Shown: positions 6,304 through 14,114 of the stretch, one piece after another
Layout: each line of letters opens with the position of its first letter
How positions within the stretch are numbered: the first letter of the stretch is position 1
Source: an uncultured Erysipelotrichales bacterium
GTDB taxonomy: Bacteria; Bacillota_I; Bacilli_A; Erysipelotrichales; Coprobacillaceae
Reading direction: 5' to 3'
Assembly (NCBI GenBank): GCA_910579135.1
Contig: CAJTTM010000032.1
Coordinates: forward strand, 1-25,089
DNA: 25,089 nucleotides
Position numbers and translations under genes: made by a program
The notes under the pieces: generated by a model
The model's input: only the letters and a program-made list of their open reading frames with translations
The model's database searches: none
What the model was told of the DNA's origin: nothing

Positions 6304-7578
6304 ATGGATAATTTTTTATTAAAAAATGCTCATCTATATCATCATCAATGTTTTGAAGATGTTGATATTCTTATTCAAGATGGTAAGATAAAAGAAATTG
6401 GAAAGAATATTGAAAGTAATGGGGAGATTATTGATTTAAACGGAAAATTGGTTTCTCATAACTTCTTTGATATGCATGTTCATTTAAGAGAACCTGGATA
6501 TGAATATAAAGAAACAATTGAAACAGGAAGCTTGTCAGCTTTATATGGAGGATATGGAACAATTATTGCCATGGCAAATACTATTCCATGTATGGATGAT
6601 GTTGATACAATCAGAGATTTTAAAGAACGTGTTTTAAAAAATGGATATGTAAATATATATACATATAGTGCTATTAGTGAAGAACTAAAAGGACAGAAGG
6701 TTGTTGATATTGAAAATAATATCAAAGAAGATATTGTTGTTGGGTTTTCTGATGATGGAAAAGGTGTTCAAAAAGATGAAATCATGGAAGAAGCTATGAA
6801 AAGAGCTAAAGAAGTTGATTCTATTATTGTGGCACATTGTGAAGATGAGAGTGAATTACATGGAGGATGTATTCATGAAGGTAAATATGCAAAAGAACAT
6901 CAATTAATAGGAATTAATAATGCTTCTGAATATAAGCAGGTAGATAGAGATTTACAGCTTGTAAGAAAATATCATAATCGTTATCATGTTTGTCATATAT
7001 CTACAAAAGAAACAGTAGAATTATTAAGACAAGCAAAAAAAGAAGGATTAAATGTTTCTGGAGAAGCTTGTCCTCATCATTTAATACTAACTGATGAAAA
7101 TATTAAAGAGTGTCATCCTAATTATAAAATGAATCCACCATTAAGATCAAAAGAAGATTTATTAGCATTGATTAAAGGATTAAATGATAATACAATTACA
7201 GTTTTATCAACTGATCATGCTCCTCATAGCCAAGAAGAAAAGAATCAACCGATTCAAAAAGCTCCATTTGGGATTATTGGTATTCAACATGCATTTAGTT
7301 TAATGTATACATATCTTGTAAAAAGAAATCTTGTGGATTTAAAAACAATTTTAAATGGGTTAACAATGGGTCCTTCAAAAGTCTTAAGAATGAATGGAGA
7401 TGTTAATGAAGGGGATATAGCTAATCTTTGTATCTTTGACTTAGATAAAGAATATATAATTGAAGAAAAAGATATTAAATCTAAATCTATCAATACACCA
7501 TTTTTAGGTGTAAAAGTTTATGGAAAGATATATGCTAATATAGTGAATGGTCAATTGACAAGAATGGAGGAAGAATAA
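6304..7578 (+). CDS. pyrC: Dihydroorotase (class I)
   Basis: A 424-residue metallohydrolase of the amidohydrolase fold that closes carbamoyl aspartate to dihydroorotate in pyrimidine synthesis. The metal motif DMHVHLREPG (His58, His60), the GFSDDGKG segment (Asp150/Asp151, where class I enzymes have Asp in place of the carboxylated lysine) and the catalytic STDHAPH (Asp304) are all present. Other conserved histidines lie in VAHCEDE, YHVCHIST and EACPHHL. Length fits the Gram-positive class I enzyme. Ribosome site GAGGGG overlaps the end of coaD. It is followed by pyrK with a one-base stop/start overlap. No PyrR-type attenuator is visible before it. Confidence 0.95.
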   Translation: MDNFLLKNAHLYHHQCFEDVDILIQDGKIKEIGKNIESNGEIIDLNGKLVSHNFFDMHVHLREPGYEYKETIETGSLSALYGGYGTIIAMANTIPCMDDVDTIRDFKERVLKNGYVNIYTYSAISEELKGQKVVDIENNIKEDIVVGFSDDGKGVQKDEIMEEAMKRAKEVDSIIVAHCEDESELHGGCIHEGKYAKEHQLIGINNASEYKQVDRDLQLVRKYHNRYHVCHISTKETVELLRQAKKEGLNVSGEACPHHLILTDENIKECHPNYKMNPPLRSKEDLLALIKGLNDNTITVLSTDHAPHSQEEKNQPIQKAPFGIIGIQHAFSLMYTYLVKRNLVDLKTILNGLTMGPSKVLRMNGDVNEGDIANLCIFDLDKEYIIEEKDIKSKSINTPFLGVKVYGKIYANIVNGQLTRMEEE

Positions 7579-8336
7579 TGGGAAATTACCAAGGGATGAT
7601 GAAAATCGTACATAAAAAAGAACTTGTAAAAGATGTCTATGAAATGGTATTAAATGGAGATGCAGCTTCATTTATTAAAAATTCAGGACAATTTATTAAT
7701 ATTAAATTAACGGATACATTACAACCTTATTTACGTAGACCAATGAGTATATGTGATTATGATGAGTCAAATATTAAAATTATTTTTAAAGTTGTTGGTG
7801 AAGGAACAAAAATATTAGCTAATAAGGAATGTGGAGATACCTTAGATTGTTTAATTGGTTTAGGAAATGGTTTTGAAGATTTAGAGGCCAGAAAAGTAAT
7901 TGTTGTAGGTGGTGGATTAGGAGTTCCACCTATGTATAACTTAACAAAACAATTATTATCTCATGGTGTTGAAGTGACTGCTGTGTTAGGATTTAATAGT
8001 GAAAGTGATGTTTTTTATAAAAAAGAATTTGAGGAATTATGTCCTACAGTCATTGCGACTATGGATGGTAGTGTAGGAATAAAAGGAACTGTTATTGATG
8101 CTATTGAAGCGAAACAGCTATCATTTGACAAATACTATGCTTGTGGACCAGAAAAGATGTTAGATGCTCTTATATTAAAATATCCTGATAATGGTTATTT
8201 ATCATTTGAAGCGAGAATGGGTTGTGGTTTTGGGGCTTGTATGGGATGCTCATGTCGTGTAAAAACAAAACCATATAAAAGAATATGTGTCGAAGGACCA
8301 GTATTAAAATCAAGTGAGGTGATTGTTAATGGCTAA
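7578..8336 (+). CDS. pyrK: Dihydroorotate dehydrogenase B, electron transfer subunit
   Basis: A 252-residue FAD and [2Fe-2S] protein that carries electrons from PyrD-bound FMN to NAD+. FAD binding is shown by YLRRPMSICDY (the RxxS-type motif). NAD binding is shown by VVGGGLGVPPMYNL. The iron-sulfur cysteines are Cys216, Cys221, Cys224 and Cys237 (CGFGACMGC ... RIC), with an extra cysteine at 226. Together with the next gene it defines a class 1B, NAD-linked dihydroorotate dehydrogenase, as in Bacillus and Lactococcus. The start overlaps the pyrC stop (TAATG), and its 3' end overlaps pyrD by 8 bases, which suggests coupled, equal synthesis of the two subunits. Confidence 0.95.
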   Translation: MGNYQGMMKIVHKKELVKDVYEMVLNGDAASFIKNSGQFINIKLTDTLQPYLRRPMSICDYDESNIKIIFKVVGEGTKILANKECGDTLDCLIGLGNGFEDLEARKVIVVGGGLGVPPMYNLTKQLLSHGVEVTAVLGFNSESDVFYKKEFEELCPTVIATMDGSVGIKGTVIDAIEAKQLSFDKYYACGPEKMLDALILKYPDNGYLSFEARMGCGFGACMGCSCRVKTKPYKRICVEGPVLKSSEVIVNG

Positions 8337-9246
8337 TTTAAGAGTAAAATTACCAGGTTTAGATATGAAAAATCCAATTACACCTGCAAGTGGGACATTT
8401 GGGTTTGGTTATGAATTTGCAAGATTTTATGATTTAAATCTTTTAGGAAGCATGATGTTAAAAGGTACAACTTTAGAACCACGTTATGGAAATCCTTTTC
8501 CAAGAATTGCAGAGGGTCCATCAGGAATGTTAAATGCAATAGGACTTCAAAATCCAGGTGTTGATGCTGTAATGAACGAAGAATTAGAAAAATTAAGACC
8601 TTTATATAATGATAAAGTTATTGCGAATATCGGTGGAAGTGGAATAGATGATTATATTGAAACTGCTAAACGTATTTCTACTCATGATATGGTTGGAGCA
8701 TTAGAATTAAATATTTCATGTCCAAATGTTCATTGTGGTGGAATTCAATTTGGTACAAATCCAGATATGGCTGCTCAAGTGACTAGAGAAGTTAAAAAAG
8801 TTTCAAAAGTACCTGTATATGTTAAACTTTCTCCTAATGTTACTGATATTGTAGCAATGGCTAAAGCTGTAGAAGAAGCTGGAGCTGATGGTATTACTAT
8901 GATCAATACATTAATTGGTATGCGTTTTGATTTGAAAACTGGTCGATCAATTATTGCGAATGGTACAGGGGGATATAGTGGACCTGCTATTTTCCCGGTT
9001 GCTCTTAGAATGGTACATCAAGTCAGTCAAGCTGTAGATATTCCTGTTATAGGAATGGGTGGAGTAAGTTCTGGAAGAGATGCTATTGAAATGATGATTG
9101 CTGGAGCAAGTGCAGTTGCAGTTGGTTGTCAAAATTTAGTTGATCCTTTCGCTTGTCAAAAAATCATTGAAGAAATGAATGAAATTTTAGACTCTATGGG
9201 TATTGACGATGTTAATGACATTATAGGACTTTCACATAAATATTAA
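8329..9246 (+). CDS. pyrD: Dihydroorotate dehydrogenase B, catalytic subunit
   Basis: A 305-residue FMN enzyme (TIM barrel) that oxidises dihydroorotate to orotate. The active-site base is Cys131 in LNISCPNVHCGG, as in class 1 enzymes (class 2 has Ser). Other marks are TPASGTFGFG near the N-terminus, NAIGLQNPG, VYVKLSPNVTD and the FMN phosphate loop VIGMGGVSSGRDAIEM. The start at ATG 8329 is chosen over TTG 8323 because GAGGTGA (8316-8322) is 6 bases upstream. It lies at the end of a run with a terminator that begins inside its stop codon. No membrane anchor is present, as expected for class 1B. Confidence 0.96.
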   Translation: MANLRVKLPGLDMKNPITPASGTFGFGYEFARFYDLNLLGSMMLKGTTLEPRYGNPFPRIAEGPSGMLNAIGLQNPGVDAVMNEELEKLRPLYNDKVIANIGGSGIDDYIETAKRISTHDMVGALELNISCPNVHCGGIQFGTNPDMAAQVTREVKKVSKVPVYVKLSPNVTDIVAMAKAVEEAGADGITMINTLIGMRFDLKTGRSIIANGTGGYSGPAIFPVALRMVHQVSQAVDIPVIGMGGVSSGRDAIEMMIAGASAVAVGCQNLVDPFACQKIIEEMNEILDSMGIDDVNDIIGLSHKY

Positions 9247-9273
9247 ATATGTTGAGTAAATCAACATATTTTT
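9245..9273 (+). terminator. Terminator after pyrD
   Basis: An 11-bp perfect stem, AAATATGTTGA (9245-9255) with TCAACATATTT (9261-9271), loop GTAAA, ends in a T run. It starts within the pyrD stop codon and overlaps the -35 region of the next promoter. Confidence 0.8.
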
Positions 9274-9281
9274 GTTATAAT
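9252..9281 (+). promoter_or_regulatory. Promoter of apbE
   Basis: TTGAGT (9252-9257), an 18-base spacer, and TATAAT (9276-9281) preceded by TGT (extended -10). It ends 15 bases before the apbE start and is one of the two best promoter matches in the window. Confidence 0.6.
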
Positions 9282-9296
9282 ACGTATGGTGATAAA

Positions 9297-10394
9297 ATGA
9301 AAAAACTATTAACAATATGTTTAACGATTATTTTATTAAGTGGTTGTCAACCACAATATAAACTTTACACATATTCATTTATAGGTCCATTTGATACAGT
9401 AAGTGAATATATGTCATATGCTAAAAGTCAAGATGAATTTAATAAACAGTGCCAATATGTTGAAAAACAATTAACTTATTATGATCATTTATTTGATAAA
9501 TATACAACTTATAATAATATAAATAATATTGCAACAATAAATCAAAATGCTGGTAAAAATGAAATTAAGGTAGAAGATCCTTTGATTGATTTGTTATCAT
9601 TAAGCATTGAAAGAAATCAAAAAATTTCTTCTAAAGTGAATATTGGTTTTGGAAGTGTCATTGATATTTGGCATGAATATAGAGAAAAAGCTCAACAAAA
9701 TAATGGGATAGGAAAAATTCCTTCAAATAAACAATTACAAGAAGCTAATCAGCATACTCAAATTGAAAATATACATATTGATAAAATAAAGAAAACGGTG
9801 TATATTGATGATAAACACATGACTATTGATGTAGGAGCTGTTGCTAAGGGATATGCAATTGAACTTATTAAAGATGAACTTATTGGAAAGGGAATTGATA
9901 ACTTTTTACTTAGCGGTGGAGGAAATGTTGTGAGTCATGGAGAAAGGAAAATAGAAAAAGATGGAGAGTTATATTTAAAAGAATGTCGTAATCAATATTG
10001 TGTGGGTATTGAATCTCCTAAAGATGGAAATTATTCTCAAAATGATTATGAAGCTATTTTGATTGCTCATGGTAAGTCTATTGTGACAAGTGGTGATTAC
10101 CAAAGATTTTATAAGGATCAAAAGGGAGTTAAATATCATCATTTGATTAGTCCTGATACATTATTTCCTGCTATTTATTTTAGAAGTGTGAGTGTTGTTT
10201 GTGAAGATAGTGGAGTAGCTGATTTTTTAAGTTCTGCCTTGTTTTTAACAGAATATGAAGAAGGATTAAAATTAGTTGAATCATTAGAAGGAGTAGAAGC
10301 AATTTGGCTTTTAGATGATGGAAAAATAAGAATGTCTAGTGGACTAAAGGATAATGAAGAAATTTATGTTATTGAAAAAGAAAGATTAAAGTAG
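9297..10394 (+). CDS. apbE: FAD:protein FMN transferase, lipoprotein (ApbE)
   Basis: A 365-residue secreted lipoprotein. It has a basic start, a hydrophobic stretch and the lipobox LLSGC (lipidated Cys17). ApbE enzymes attach FMN from FAD to Thr/Ser of extracytoplasmic or membrane flavoproteins. The conserved blocks are IDVGAVAKGYAIELI, LLSGGGNVVSHG, SIVTSGDYQRFY and HHLISPDT, which covers the Mg/FAD site. ATG 9297 is chosen because GGTGAT lies just before it and it gives a proper signal peptide; the frame is open back to 9249 but that part crosses the promoter. No obvious flavoprotein target (RnfG/NqrC type) is in the window. It is followed by the TSCPD gene at 11 bases. Confidence 0.92.
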   Translation: MKKLLTICLTIILLSGCQPQYKLYTYSFIGPFDTVSEYMSYAKSQDEFNKQCQYVEKQLTYYDHLFDKYTTYNNINNIATINQNAGKNEIKVEDPLIDLLSLSIERNQKISSKVNIGFGSVIDIWHEYREKAQQNNGIGKIPSNKQLQEANQHTQIENIHIDKIKKTVYIDDKHMTIDVGAVAKGYAIELIKDELIGKGIDNFLLSGGGNVVSHGERKIEKDGELYLKECRNQYCVGIESPKDGNYSQNDYEAILIAHGKSIVTSGDYQRFYKDQKGVKYHHLISPDTLFPAIYFRSVSVVCEDSGVADFLSSALFLTEYEEGLKLVESLEGVEAIWLLDDGKIRMSSGLKDNEEIYVIEKERLK

Positions 10395-10405
10395 GAGGAA
10401 TAGTT

Positions 10406-10648
10406 ATGAAAATGGAATTTAAACCAAGTGGTGTTTGTTCAAGAAAAATTGATATTGAAGTGAATGATGAAGGAATTGTAGAAAGTGTTCAATTTAGCGG
10501 AGGATGTTCTGGTAATACACAAGGTGTAGCGTTACTTTGTAAAGATATGAAAAAAGAAGAGGTTATTGCTAGGCTTGAAGGTGTAAGATGTGGAATGAAG
10601 GCAACTTCTTGTCCAGATCAATTAGCAAAAGCATTAAAACAAATTTAA
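10406..10648 (+). CDS. TSCPD domain protein (TIGR03905 type)
   Basis: An 80-residue protein carrying the TSCPD motif near its end (TSCPDQLAKAL) and the block FSGGCSGNTQGV, the pattern of the small stand-alone TSCPD family. Four cysteines (in GVCSRK, GGCSGN, RCGMK, TSCPD) plus one in LLCKD could bind metal. Related domains occur at the end of class II ribonucleotide reductases, but the role of the stand-alone protein is unknown. Ribosome site TAGGAGG is ideally spaced. It shares a unit with apbE and its stop lies within a strong terminator. Confidence 0.85.
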   Translation: MKMEFKPSGVCSRKIDIEVNDEGIVESVQFSGGCSGNTQGVALLCKDMKKEEVIARLEGVRCGMKATSCPDQLAKALKQI

Positions 10649-10673
10649 GGATGAATTGATTTCATCCTTTTTT
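10647..10673 (+). terminator. Terminator after the TSCPD gene
   Basis: A 9-bp perfect stem, AAGGATGAA (10647-10655) with TTCATCCTT (10661-10669), followed by a T run. It begins in the stop codon of the gene it ends. Confidence 0.85.
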
Positions 10674-10697
10674 CATATAATAATTGAGGTGTTTTCA

Positions 10698-11006
10698 ATG
10701 ATGGTACAACAAATCAAAAAAATGCAGTTATTATGTGGAATATGTTTATTATTACAACTTGTTTGTTTTCAATGGATCATTCCATTTCATTTGTTTTCAG
10801 TATTAATTAGTTTAATTATTATTATCAATCAAAAGTGGTTTAAAGTTATTCAAGTTCAATATCATTTTTATCTTATTGGACTTTATTTTTTTCGTTTATG
10901 GGTATTAAGTTTAAGTGGTATTTATATTCTTGAATTGATATATGTCGTTTTTGCTCTTTATATTTCTATTATGTTAATTCTTTTTTCTTTTCACTGTATA
11001 TTATAA
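10698..11006 (+). CDS. Small membrane protein of unknown function
   Basis: A 102-residue, very hydrophobic protein. There is a short basic N-terminus (MMVQQIKKMQ), then three to four predicted membrane segments: LLCGICLLLQLVCFQWIIPF, LFSVLISLIIIINQ, YLIGLYFFRLWVL and ILELIYVVFALYISIMLILF. I do not recognise a family. The start at ATG 10698 follows GAGGTG (10686-10691) by 6 bases; the frame is open back to 10656, but that part runs through the preceding terminator. It lies immediately before dnaE with no terminator between, although dnaE has a likely promoter of its own. Confidence 0.6.
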   Translation: MMVQQIKKMQLLCGICLLLQLVCFQWIIPFHLFSVLISLIIIINQKWFKVIQVQYHFYLIGLYFFRLWVLSLSGIYILELIYVVFALYISIMLILFSFHCIL

Positions 11007-11016
11007 TTTAAATTTT

Positions 11017-11025
11017 TGGTATAAT
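11017..11025 (+). promoter_or_regulatory. Extended -10 promoter for dnaE
   Basis: TGGTATAAT contains TATAAT (11020-11025) with an upstream TGn, 22 bases before the dnaE start. No good -35 box is seen. Confidence 0.5.
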
Positions 11026-11047
11026 ATAAAGAAAAGGTGGTGATTTC

Positions 11048-14000
11048 ATGTTTGGACATTTACAAATATATAGTTGTTATTCATTTCAAAGAAGTACAGT
11101 CATGATTAATGATCTTATTGAAGAAGCAAAAAAGAAAAATCTTAAATATTTAACTCTAACCGATAAAGATAATATGTATGCCATAATGCAGTTTTCTAAA
11201 GAATGCATAAAAAATGATATTACTCCTTTATTTGGGGTAGAAGCAAGTATAATGATAGAACATGAAATCTATCCATTTATTTTAATTGCGAAAGATGATA
11301 TAGGATATTTTTCTTTGGTAAAGATAGTGAGCGATATCAATTTAAGTGAGAAAAAGAGTATTGAACTTGAAAGTCTTATTGAGCATATGCCACATATCTA
11401 TGTTATTTCTGCTTGTAATAGTGGACTTATAGAAAGATTGATTGTAAAAGAAATGGAAGAACAAGCAGAAAAATATATTCGTTATTTTAAAGAAATATTT
11501 TCAGATAATTATTATATTATGATTCAAAATCATCATTTACAAATGCAAAAACATTTTAATGCAAGAATGATTTCTCTTGCAAAATATTTAAAAGTTAAAA
11601 TCATTTGTTCTAATGAAGTAAGATATTTAAGACCATCAGATGCCTTGGCTGTTGATTTATTAGAAGCTTCTGCTTCAAATGTTCAATTAGAATATCAACA
11701 TGAACCAATAACAAAAGAAAAATATTTAAAAAGCGAAGAAGAGATGTCTGAATTGTTTGATAAAGAAATTATCGAAGAAACAAGAAAAGTTATGCAAAGT
11801 TGTAAAGTCACAATACCTTTACATAATATGCATTTACCTAAATTTCCAGTTCCTCATAAAGGAGGTGCCGATGCTTATTTAAGAAGTTTATGTAAAGTGG
11901 GACTTACAAAAAGATTTAAAAATAAAAACATTCCATCTAATTATATTCAAAGATTAAAATATGAATTATCAGTTATTCATAAAATGGGCTTTGATGATTA
12001 TTTTTTAATTGTATGGGATTATGTAAGATACGCAAAAGTTAATCATATCTTAGTAGGCCCAGGAAGGGGAAGCGCAGCTGGTAGTTTGGTAGCTTATGTA
12101 CTAGGAATCACAAATGTTGATCCAATTGAATATGATTTATTGTTTGAACGTTTCTTGAATCCTGAACGTATTTCTATGCCTGATATAGATATTGATTTTC
12201 AAGATGATCGTAGAGATGAAGTTGTTCAATATGTCATGGATAAATATGGACAAGAACATGCTGCTCAAATTGTAACGTTTTCTACATATGGACCAAGAGT
12301 CGCAATTAAAGATATAGGAAAAGTAATGGGGATACCTTTACCAAGACTAGAACTGATTGCGAAAATGGTTCCTACTGGATATAAGAATAAAAAAACAATT
12401 ACTGAAGTTTATCATAGTTCTGCTCAATTTCAAGGACTTATTCAAAAAGATATGACTTTAAGAAAAATCATTTCTTCAATGAGTATTATTGAACATTTAC
12501 CAAGAAATATCTCTACTCATGCAGCAGGTGTTATTTTATCGAATGAACGTTTAGATAGTATTGTACCTTTGGTTTATGGACCATCACAACGATTAATGTC
12601 TCAATACTCTAAGGATTATATAGAAGAAGCTGGGCTTTTGAAAATGGATTTTTTAGGGTTAAAAAATTTAACTATGTTAGATTATATATGTAAGGATATA
12701 AAGGAATATTCTAAAATCAATTTATCTTTAAACGAATTACCTTTAGATGATAAAAAGACATATCAATTAATTTCAAAAGCTGATACATATGGAGTTTTTC
12801 AATTAGAATCTCAAGGTATGCGTAATTTATTATTAAAATTAAAACCGAGATGCTTTGATGATATTGTTGCGGCAATTGCTTTATTTAGACCTGGTCCTAT
12901 GGAAAATATTCCAGCCTATTTAAAAAGAAGAGAAGGCAAGGAAGAAATTACATATTTGATTGATGAATTAAAACCTATTTTAAAATCAACTTATGGAATT
13001 ATGGTTTATCAAGAACAAGTTATGATGATTGCTCAACAAATTGCAGGATTCTCTTTAGGAAAGGCAGATTTATTTAGAAAAGCAATATCAAAGAAACAGG
13101 GAAGTTTAATGATTTCAATGAAAGAAGATTTTATTGAGGGATGTATAAAGAATGGTTTTTCTAAGGATAAGTCTATTGAATTATTTCAATTGATAGAAAA
13201 ATTTGCGGATTACGGTTTTAATAAATCTCATAGTGTTGCTTATGGGATTGTGGCTTATCAATTAGCTTATTTAAAAGCTAATTATCCTCTTTATTTCTTT
13301 GCTTCTATTTTATCTAATGAGCAATCAAGTGATTATAGTAAAATACATTGTATTCAAGAAGCAAGGCGTTATGGAGTGAAAATCTTAACACCTTCAATCA
13401 ATTATTCATCACAACGTTTTTTAGTTGAAGATGGTCATATTAGATATTCATTGACTGCTATTAAAAATGTTGGATATGCAGGTTATAAAGAAATAGAAGA
13501 AGAAAGAAAAAAAGGTTTATTTAAAGATATTTATGATTTTTTTACAAGAACTGTTCATTGTAGATTAACGACAAAAATGATAGAATCATTAATAGATGCT
13601 GGAGCATTTGATGAGTTTAAAATGAATAGAGCAACCCTAAAGAAACATCTAAAAACAATTATGGATTATGCTCAGTTAAGACCATCACTTATTTTAGATG
13701 AAGAACCTCTACTCACAACTATTAAAGAAGATATGATGATCAAGCTTGAAAATGAGAAAAAAGTATTAGGATTATATCTTTCGATGCATCCTATTGAACT
13801 CATTAAACAAAAAGTCAATGTGCCAATTGTTAATATATATACATTAGATCATTATGTAAATAAACAAGTTTATATTGTTGTTCAAATACAACGTGTTAAG
13901 AATATAACTGATCGAAAAGGGAATGAAATGTGTTTTATTGAAGGTATTGATGAAACAGGAAGTGTTGATGGTGTTGTTTTTGCCTCAGTATTTAAAAGTA

Positions 14001-14104
14001 TAGCTTTAGCCTTGAAAAAGGGTAATATATGTTTATTATATGGAAATGTAGATTATAAAGATAAACTCTCTTTGATTATTAAGAAAGCAGATGTTTTAAA
14101 GTAA
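11048..14104 (+). CDS. dnaE: DNA polymerase III alpha subunit, DnaE type
   Basis: A 1018-residue C-family polymerase; in Firmicutes DnaE extends RNA primers before handing over to PolC. Domains in order: PHP (1 to about 260), palm/fingers with GPGRGSAAGSLVAY and the catalytic PDIDIDFQDDRRDE (Asp379, Asp381), then FRPGPM, YQEQVM, FNKSHSVAYG, a helix-hairpin-helix region with MIESLIDAGAFD, and a C-terminal OB fold (about 940-1010). The PHP metal site is eroded: the usual HLHVHS reads HLQIYS (Gln6, Tyr8) and the TDH histidine is Lys in LTDKDN, so no PHP nuclease activity is expected. It is about 100 residues shorter than B. subtilis DnaE. Ribosome site AAGGTGG is well placed. polA follows 10 bases later. 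Confidence 0.95.
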   Translation: MFGHLQIYSCYSFQRSTVMINDLIEEAKKKNLKYLTLTDKDNMYAIMQFSKECIKNDITPLFGVEASIMIEHEIYPFILIAKDDIGYFSLVKIVSDINLSEKKSIELESLIEHMPHIYVISACNSGLIERLIVKEMEEQAEKYIRYFKEIFSDNYYIMIQNHHLQMQKHFNARMISLAKYLKVKIICSNEVRYLRPSDALAVDLLEASASNVQLEYQHEPITKEKYLKSEEEMSELFDKEIIEETRKVMQSCKVTIPLHNMHLPKFPVPHKGGADAYLRSLCKVGLTKRFKNKNIPSNYIQRLKYELSVIHKMGFDDYFLIVWDYVRYAKVNHILVGPGRGSAAGSLVAYVLGITNVDPIEYDLLFERFLNPERISMPDIDIDFQDDRRDEVVQYVMDKYGQEHAAQIVTFSTYGPRVAIKDIGKVMGIPLPRLELIAKMVPTGYKNKKTITEVYHSSAQFQGLIQKDMTLRKIISSMSIIEHLPRNISTHAAGVILSNERLDSIVPLVYGPSQRLMSQYSKDYIEEAGLLKMDFLGLKNLTMLDYICKDIKEYSKINLSLNELPLDDKKTYQLISKADTYGVFQLESQGMRNLLLKLKPRCFDDIVAAIALFRPGPMENIPAYLKRREGKEEITYLIDELKPILKSTYGIMVYQEQVMMIAQQIAGFSLGKADLFRKAISKKQGSLMISMKEDFIEGCIKNGFSKDKSIELFQLIEKFADYGFNKSHSVAYGIVAYQLAYLKANYPLYFFASILSNEQSSDYSKIHCIQEARRYGVKILTPSINYSSQRFLVEDGHIRYSLTAIKNVGYAGYKEIEEERKKGLFKDIYDFFTRTVHCRLTTKMIESLIDAGAFDEFKMNRATLKKHLKTIMDYAQLRPSLILDEEPLLTTIKEDMMIKLENEKKVLGLYLSMHPIELIKQKVNVPIVNIYTLDHYVNKQVYIVVQIQRVKNITDRKGNEMCFIEGIDETGSVDGVVFASVFKSIALALKKGNICLLYGNVDYKDKLSLIIKKADVLK

Positions 14105-14114
14105 GGAGAAAAGT

